Assembly: GCA_017430675.1 (NCBI GenBank)
Contig: JAFRMM010000132.1
Span: forward strand, 1-10,010
Direction: 5' to 3'
DNA from: Prevotella sp.
GTDB taxonomy: Bacteria; Bacteroidota; Bacteroidia; Bacteroidales; Bacteroidaceae
DNA length: 10,010 bases
Position 1 is the stretch's first letter. Every line of letters begins with the position of its first letter. A model generated the notes under the pieces. That model was not told the DNA's origin. It made no database searches and was given only the letters and a program-made list of their open reading frames with translations. A program made the translations under genes and the position numbers. Positions 6,061-10,010 of the stretch are shown piece by piece.

Positions 6061-6080
6061 GATGTGTTTTAACACCCTTT

Positions 6081-6866
6081 TCACTTGGTGTATTTCAGGA
6101 AAGGCTTAATAAACTTCTTGCGCATTTTATCACAGCGTTGCTGGGCACTATCCACGAAATGCCTCAAATAGCCACGTGCCCATTCCTCAATGCTGCCTTC
6201 CCAAGACTGATCAACGTTGTGGGGATGAAACTGTATCTGAAGTGCAGCAGCCCAATTGATATACAACTCTGATGGCTTCACTTTAAACAGACAGACGTGT
6301 TGGGCATCCTCACAAACCAACTTACCTGCAGATTTGTCCTCTCGCCAATCTACTCCAATGTAGTCAATGCAGATGCTGTTATATTCTTTGTTTTCTATCA
6401 TATAAGCACACATCTGGGCAAGTTTATAGGCAGAAATAATGTTAGGAGGTTGGGCAGTTTTCTCCAAATTACGCGTCTTTACATCAATGATGTTGTAAAA
6501 ACCAGACTCAAAATACAGGATGTCTGCCGTGTCGTTCTGCCGCTCCTCGAACAAATTGTCTGGTGCCCATTTCGAGGTGGCGGAATCACCTCGACTTAAA
6601 AGAAACTGAGCAGTGGGAGAATCGATTAAAGCATATTTGTCTTCCTTTGTAATGTGCTTCGGATTCTTCAAAAATAGATCATTCAGGAATTCATATTGTT
6701 TGAAGATCTTTCCTTTATACTTCTTTTTTAAGATATTCAAAACGCACTTTTCAAAAGGTTCACCAGCAGCATGCCCAGACAAGGTTCCTGCACTTGCACG
6801 ATTCGGGCGATCAACCCTTTGCCCTTTAATCGTTTTAGTGATATTATCGAAGTTAATTCCTTTCAT
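6081..6866 (-). CDS. Type II restriction endonuclease, HincII/HindII family (predicted GTYRAC)
   Basis: This 261-residue protein resembles HincII, which cuts GTY^RAC to blunt ends, along nearly its whole length: 'GTLSGHAAGEPFEK' (residues 27-40), 'FKQYEFLNDLFLKNP', 'NDTADIL...IIDVKTRN', 'AQPPNIISAYKLAQ', 'PSELYINWAAALQIQFH' and 'EEWARGYLRHFV'. The metal-binding catalytic set is intact: D115, D128 and K130 correspond to HincII D114, D127 and K129. The DNA-intercalating glutamine (HincII Q138) is Q139 and the neighbouring asparagine is N142, but HincII's A139 is replaced by proline (P140). The homology is from memory, so exact specificity is inferred. Its ATG shares ATGA with the stop of the methyltransferase gene upstream, so protection is made before the nuclease. 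There is no Shine-Dalgarno, and expression probably depends on coupling. Confidence 0.88.
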   Translation of the reverse strand: MKGINFDNITKTIKGQRVDRPNRASAGTLSGHAAGEPFEKCVLNILKKKYKGKIFKQYEFLNDLFLKNPKHITKEDKYALIDSPTAQFLLSRGDSATSKWAPDNLFEERQNDTADILYFESGFYNIIDVKTRNLEKTAQPPNIISAYKLAQMCAYMIENKEYNSICIDYIGVDWREDKSAGKLVCEDAQHVCLFKVKPSELYINWAAALQIQFHPHNVDQSWEGSIEEWARGYLRHFVDSAQQRCDKMRKKFIKPFLKYTK

Positions 6867-8398
6867 AAAAATAGTTTATTAAAATTCTGTTCAATAATCG
6901 ACAAATGACTTTTATCTTTATCTTTCAGGTAACAACGTGTATGAGTTGTGATTTCATCATGTAGATGCACTTCTTCTGCATTGTCCCAGAGTATTGGTCG
7001 ATACGGGATGCTGGCCAAAGGTGCCTCAGAGAATTCTACAATGGCTCCTTTTACAATGCCATTAAATTGTAACCAGTTAAAAATACGGTAATTGTTCAGG
7101 TAAGCCAAAATGTACTCAATAGATTCACGGCACGTTTTTTTCCTTACAATACAGGTTACGTCCTGTAATGGATAAAAGCCCTCTGGTGCCAGACAAAAAC
7201 GGAAAAAAGATTTATTGGATATACGTTCTTTGCAAGGCACGAATATTTTTTCTTCTTTGCGCTCAAAAAGTTTCTGATTTCTTGGGAACACAAAAGACCA
7301 ATATGGGATATACCTGTTATACTGGTAGCGTTCATTCAACTGTTGTTGGAAGATGGATAATTGCGTATAAAAATGGGGAAAATCCTTGCAAAAATCCTCT
7401 TCTTTCAGGTCTTCTGGCATAAAGATATACATGGACCACCGAAGGTAATTGTAGGCATCTAAATCCTTAGCCTTTAAAACAGGTATAAGATGTTTTTGCT
7501 CCTTGTCTGTCAATTCTGTTGTATCGGCTATGTAAAAAGCCTTATCAAGTCCAGACACCATTCCATTGCCGATATCACATACGTCACCAACACGATGTAA
7601 TGATGAAGAAAATAACCCATCATTATACTCGCAAACTTGCTCAAAGTTCTTCAACTCCTGCTGTTCTAACTCCGTGGCCAAGAGCCAACGATCATTTTTT
7701 CGGAACTGAGGTATTCGTTTCTCATCAAAACAAGAGTGGCTAATCAAGGAATCAAGTGAAGGTAAACCCTTATCTTTATAAAAAAAGAATTGAATATCTT
7801 TTGAAACCTCGGGTTGTTTTACATATTTAAAAATAATGAATGATGCAGTTACACCTTCAAAGAGAGGCGCTTCCTTAAAGTGGTATAGTTCGGATATGTA
7901 ACCGTGGTCACACATATAATTGCGGAGAGATACTGAGTGAGTAGTGTTCATCCAATACTCAGTACAAATAAAGATCAACTCTCCACCATCCTTAAGATGC
8001 TCGATGCTTTTTAGAATAAAGATAAACAGATAATCGCACAGACTGTTAAAATAGTGATTCCACAACGAATTATGGGCAAGTTCCTCTTTCAGTTCTGGCT
8101 CTAAATTTTTCCACCGAATATAAGGGGGATTCCCTATAACCACATCATATTTATCGCTAATCGGTGAAGACAAAAAACTGGTATATTCTACACAATCATA
8201 TTGCCGACTCAAATTTGAATCTATTTCATAAGCATGTATATTCATAAAGTCATGCTTATGAAGACTTTTCAGAAATACACCTTCTCCACAAGATGGTTCT
8301 AAAATTCGACAATCATGGTCTTTATCTATAAGAGAGACCATAAAGTCTGCAATGTTTTGCTGAGTGAAATATTGTCCGTATTTTTTTTTGTTGTTCAT
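6863..8398 (-). CDS. Type II N6-adenine DNA methyltransferase, HincII/HindII partner
   Basis: This 511-residue SAM-dependent methyltransferase is predicted to methylate the adenine of the site cut by the neighbouring nuclease. Motif X 'YGQYFT' (residues 7-12), motif I 'ILEPSCGEG' (32-40), an acidic 'AYEIDSN' (motif II) and catalytic motif IV 'NPPYIRW' (90-95) are in the order of gamma-class adenine methyltransferases. The C-terminal half (from about 240) would be the target-recognition region. The length is close to that recalled for M.HincII (about 500). ATG 8398 is chosen because it directly precedes the motif X region and lies 20 bases after a full promoter. The leader is short and lacks a ribosome site. 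The stop TGA overlaps the nuclease start. No controller protein gene is seen. Confidence 0.88.
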   Translation of the reverse strand: MNNKKKYGQYFTQQNIADFMVSLIDKDHDCRILEPSCGEGVFLKSLHKHDFMNIHAYEIDSNLSRQYDCVEYTSFLSSPISDKYDVVIGNPPYIRWKNLEPELKEELAHNSLWNHYFNSLCDYLFIFILKSIEHLKDGGELIFICTEYWMNTTHSVSLRNYMCDHGYISELYHFKEAPLFEGVTASFIIFKYVKQPEVSKDIQFFFYKDKGLPSLDSLISHSCFDEKRIPQFRKNDRWLLATELEQQELKNFEQVCEYNDGLFSSSLHRVGDVCDIGNGMVSGLDKAFYIADTTELTDKEQKHLIPVLKAKDLDAYNYLRWSMYIFMPEDLKEEDFCKDFPHFYTQLSIFQQQLNERYQYNRYIPYWSFVFPRNQKLFERKEEKIFVPCKERISNKSFFRFCLAPEGFYPLQDVTCIVRKKTCRESIEYILAYLNNYRIFNWLQFNGIVKGAIVEFSEAPLASIPYRPILWDNAEEVHLHDEITTHTRCYLKDKDKSHLSIIEQNFNKLFL

Positions 8399-8417
8399 AT
8401 TTTTGTTTTCTCTGCTG

Positions 8418-8449
8418 CAAAGATAGCCACTTTTTTTAAAAACACCAAA
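8418..8449 (-). promoter_or_regulatory. Promoter of the restriction-modification operon
   Basis: On the minus strand TTTG (8449-8446), 20 bases, then TATCTTTG (8425-8418): an exact match to both Bacteroidetes promoter boxes. Transcription would begin near 8415, giving a leader of about 17 nucleotides to the methyltransferase ATG. Confidence 0.75.
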
Positions 8450-8540
8450 GTTTTACCTATTTTAATGACAAAGAGTCAGGTGCAAAATTACAAATTTTCT
8501 TGCATATTATATTGTTTTTTGAGAAAAAACTTCAAAAAAA

Positions 8541-8572
8541 GTTGCATATTTTAAGAAAATGTGCTATATTTG
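8541..8572 (+). promoter_or_regulatory. Promoter of the Abi leader RNA and Abi gene
   Basis: GTTG (8541-8544), a 20-base spacer and TATATTTG (8565-8572) fit the Bacteroidetes promoter with one mismatch in the -33 box. Transcription would start near 8575, about 115 bases before the Abi ATG. TTGCATATT at 8542-8550 overlaps the -33 box and recurs at 8500-8508; this could be a paired operator or just AT-rich chance. Confidence 0.65.
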
Positions 8573-8574
8573 CA

Positions 8575-8689
8575 GCCGAAAGTATGAAGATTCTCGGATA
8601 AGACAGATAAGATAGTCCGAATCAAACGATAACAGAACCCGTCGGCATCCCGTAGATCTGCTGGCGGGTCACCTTTTATATAGACAACA
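8575..8689 (+). ncRNA. Structured leader RNA of the Abi gene, candidate AbiF-type RNA antitoxin
   Basis: This untranslated stretch between promoter and Abi start folds into two hairpins. Hairpin 1 pairs GATTCTCGGA (8589-8598) with TCCGAATC (8616-8623), with a 2-base bulge. Hairpin 2 pairs ACCCGTCGGCA (8637-8647) with TGCTGGCGGGT (8659-8669), 11 pairs including two G-U, around an 11-base loop. Four T's at 8674-8677 soon after hairpin 2 could allow weak termination, releasing a small RNA of about 100 nt. Structured RNAs are known next to AbiF-family genes, and an antitoxin-like role has been proposed for them. Assignment here rests on position and folding, not on a matched consensus. A leader that simply controls translation is the alternative. 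Confidence 0.55.
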
Positions 8690-9613
8690 ATGAGCAATCA
8701 GAAGCCACGAACAATAGATGAGCAAATCCGCCTACTCCATTCAAGGGGAATGGCGTTCAGCAATGAAGAGAATGCCAAGCAGTGTTTGGCGCACATCAGT
8801 TACTTCCGTCTGAAATACTATTGGACGGATATGCGAGACGAGGAAACAGAGCACGACTTCAAGGAAGGAGCCTTGTTTGACAATGTGATTGCCCGATACA
8901 ACTTTGACCGTAACCTTCGGCTGATACTCTTTGATGCTATTGAGATTATAGAGGTGGCGTTACGGGCCAAGATTATCAACCATCTTTCACAGGCAAAGGA
9001 TAGTGGACTTTGGTATTTGGATGCTTCTCTCTTTGAGCGTAAAGACTATTATGAGGACTTCGTACTTGACCTCAAGTATGAGTTTGATCGTAGCACCGAG
9101 CCGTTTGCCAAAGAATATATTGCAGAGCACCCCAATTGGGATTGGGAGTCAATGGAGGGTGATAACCCTGATGCATGGATGATACTCGAGAGTGCCACCT
9201 TTGGCACACTCTCCAAGATGTACAAGAACTTGAAGAGCCAGTTACCAGAACGTGCTGCAATCGCTAATGACTTTGGACTCTATTCTGCAAAAGAGTTGTC
9301 CAGTTGGTTGGAGGCCATCTCTGTGCTTCGTAATATCATAGCCCACCACTCGCGCCTATGGAACCGAAGCCTTGCCAAACAAGTGACCAATCCTAAAGGA
9401 CATCGTGACAACTGGTTACAGAATCCTTTGACAGACAACCAGAAGAAGAAACCATACGGAGTTATTTCCGCCATGCTCTATCTCTGCAATGCCGTATATC
9501 CAGATAACCAGATAAAGGACAAACTGCTTGCCTTGATTGATAATAGTTCAAGCATTCCCTATTACAAATACGGATTTACAGGTGATTGGCGCAAGGAACC
9601 GATATGGAGATAA
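8690..9613 (+). CDS. Abi_2 (AbiD/AbiF-like) abortive-infection protein, HEPN RNase candidate
   Basis: This is a 307-residue protein of the Abi_2 family. The N-terminus 'TIDEQIRLLHSRGMAFSNEENAKQCLAHISYFRLKYYW' is the family's typical opening (flat 'QI..L..RG' then 'L..I.YFRL..Y'), followed by 'YNFDRNLRLILFDAIEIIEVALRAKI'. Two candidate HEPN RNase motifs are visible: R92-x5-H98 (RAKIINH) and R214-x4-H219 (RNIIAH, followed by HSRLWNR). Such proteins are thought to cleave RNA and shut down growth after phage infection, and Cas13 has been traced to this group. There is no signal peptide or membrane helix, so it should act in the cytoplasm. No Shine-Dalgarno precedes ATG 8690. A structured leader with its own promoter lies immediately upstream. 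The gene is intact and of normal length, and transcribed away from the restriction-modification operon. Confidence 0.85.
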   Translation: MSNQKPRTIDEQIRLLHSRGMAFSNEENAKQCLAHISYFRLKYYWTDMRDEETEHDFKEGALFDNVIARYNFDRNLRLILFDAIEIIEVALRAKIINHLSQAKDSGLWYLDASLFERKDYYEDFVLDLKYEFDRSTEPFAKEYIAEHPNWDWESMEGDNPDAWMILESATFGTLSKMYKNLKSQLPERAAIANDFGLYSAKELSSWLEAISVLRNIIAHHSRLWNRSLAKQVTNPKGHRDNWLQNPLTDNQKKKPYGVISAMLYLCNAVYPDNQIKDKLLALIDNSSSIPYYKYGFTGDWRKEPIWR

Positions 9614-9637
9614 GACCGTTAATTTGTGTGTATAAGA

Positions 9638-9669
9638 TTTGGTTGTTCCAAATAAAAGCATTACCTTTG
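9638..9669 (+). promoter_or_regulatory. Orphan Bacteroidetes promoter downstream of the Abi gene
   Basis: TTTG (9638-9641), a spacer of exactly 20 bases, and TACCTTTG (9662-9669) match both boxes perfectly. No conserved ORF starts within the remaining 340 bases, so it may drive a small RNA or a gene outside the window. The -7 box overlaps a 7-base palindrome, CTTTGTC (9665-9671) and GACAAAG (9675-9681). Confidence 0.5.
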
Positions 9670-9671
9670 TC

Positions 9672-9752
9672 CCCGACAAAGAGCCATTGAAACAGGCTGG
9701 TGACTCAGCGTCGGGAGTTCTTGCGTCCCTTTGGTAGCAAGCGCCAGAGGCG
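9672..9752 (+). ncRNA. Possible small structured RNA
   Basis: Directly after the orphan promoter the sequence can pair as CCCGAC (9672-9677) with GTCGGG (9710-9715), enclosing AGCC/GGCT (9682-9685 with 9695-9698). It is followed by CTTGC/GCAAG (9720-9724 with 9737-9741) and CGCC/GGCG (9742-9745 with 9749-9752). The pairings are short and fitted by eye, so this is a candidate only. Confidence 0.25.
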
Positions 9753-9780
9753 ATGACTTTGATACGCAAATCACAGCAGA

Positions 9781-9924
9781 ATGAGGAAATTAGAAAGGTC
9801 TCTTATTCGTAACCTTGATTTTTCCCAATCCCTCAGACTGCCTTTATTTACAAAAGGTTTGCTAATTCTTCCAATTTTACGAAATAATTCGATACGTTTG
9901 CCGAAAATCCCGGAGTCAGGATAA
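9781..9924 (+). CDS. Doubtful 47-codon ORF
   Basis: ATG 9781 opens a frame (MRKLERSLIRNLDFSQSLRL...) to the TAA at 9922-9924. It is basic and leucine/isoleucine-rich, has no recognised family, no ribosome site, and crosses AT-rich sequence resembling the intergenic repeat near 5763-5781. It lies behind the orphan promoter with a leader of about 110 bases, the only reason to list it. Chance reading through repeat DNA is more likely. Confidence 0.15.
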   Translation: MRKLERSLIRNLDFSQSLRLPLFTKGLLILPILRNNSIRLPKIPESG

Positions 9925-9938
9925 ACCTAAATTCAGCA

Positions 9939-9990
9939 GGTGGTGCAGACCACCCCGCCCTGACGGGCACCCCTCCTGTCTCAGGAGGGG
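9939..9990. repeat. Three tandem hairpins of an intergenic repeat
   Basis: GGTGGT/ACCACC (9939-9944 with 9949-9954), GCCC/GGGC (9957-9960 with 9965-9968) and the perfect 9-base stem CCCCTCCTG/CAGGAGGGG (9970-9978 with 9982-9990) follow each other closely. The CACCCC...GCCC...GGGCACCCCTCC pattern resembles short repeats I associate with intergenic DNA of Bacteroidales. The element may continue beyond the window. Confidence 0.6.
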
Positions 9991-10010
9991 AGTCAGAATA
10001 CCTTGGGGGG

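Larger units (their letters stand above)
5770..6080. other. AT-rich spacer between HigBA and the restriction gene
   Basis: This stretch of about 310 bases holds no convincing gene. It contains a second leftward promoter (5905-5936), a doubtful 34-codon leftward ORF (5762-5866, MLMKKKSIRHSWVNHK...), whose DNA resembles dispersed intergenic sequence of this bacterial group rather than a conserved protein, and the palindromic element at 5985-6060. TTAGCAAA and ATTGGAAGAA near 5763-5781 recur, rearranged and on the other strand, near 9857-9875, suggesting both spacers carry pieces of the same intergenic repeat family. Confidence 0.5.
9614..10010. other. Right-hand intergenic region
   Basis: These 397 bases hold no convincing protein gene. 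Reading left to right: an orphan promoter (9638-9669), a hairpin-rich stretch (9672-9752), a 19-codon ORF (9753-9812) behind AGAGG, a doubtful 47-codon ORF (9781-9924), and three tandem hairpins (9939-9990). GGAGTCAGGATAAACC at 9912-9927 recurs as GGAGTCAGAATACC at 9989-10002, flanking the tandem hairpins. No clear terminator follows the Abi stop. Confidence 0.6.

Noticed and set aside
9548..9769. Antisense open frame (73 codons) over the end of the Abi gene
   Set aside because: Overlaps the end of the Abi coding sequence and hairpin-rich DNA, with no recognisable motif.

Overview
The window looks like a chromosome segment of a Bacteroidales bacterium, most likely Prevotella or a close relative. 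The evidence is the Bacteroidetes-type promoter boxes (TAnnTTTG, several with TTTG-like boxes exactly 20 bases upstream), weak or absent Shine-Dalgarno sequences, a DUF3822 gene, and family matches in the core genes. No rRNA, tRNA, CRISPR array, integrase or transposase gene is visible.

Left part (1-5074), GC-rich housekeeping DNA. The 3' end of dnaG (primase) is followed after one base by cls (cardiolipin synthase). cls runs tail-to-tail into, and overlaps, rsmD (16S rRNA m2G966 methyltransferase). rsmD is translationally coupled (ATGA) to a DUF3822 gene, which lies behind a tiny membrane-protein ORF. A divergent promoter pair separates that leftward operon from a RecD-like superfamily 1 helicase gene. 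The helicase gene carries two in-frame palindromic insertions. The dnaG fragment carries what looks like one arm of the same element in the same reading frame.

Middle and right part (5071-9613), visibly more AT-rich accessory DNA that reads as a compact defence island. It holds a HigBA-type toxin-antitoxin pair (leftward), a spacer with a third palindromic element, a HincII/HindII-like restriction-modification operon (methyltransferase then endonuclease, leftward), and a rightward Abi_2/AbiF-like gene. The Abi protein has two candidate HEPN R-X4-6-H motifs and is preceded by a promoter and a leader of about 115 nt that folds into two hairpins. This last unit is the best candidate for an unusual system: an RNA-controlled HEPN RNase toxin of the kind proposed as ancestral to Cas13.

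Tail (9614-10010): no convincing gene. It contains a textbook Bacteroidetes promoter with no proper ORF behind it, a hairpin-rich stretch that may be a small RNA, a doubtful 47-codon ORF, and three tandem hairpins of an intergenic repeat type.

Functional picture: housekeeping genes for replication, lipid synthesis and ribosome modification on the left, abutted by three independent anti-phage or addiction modules. Short palindromes have been tolerated both between genes and inside coding sequence.
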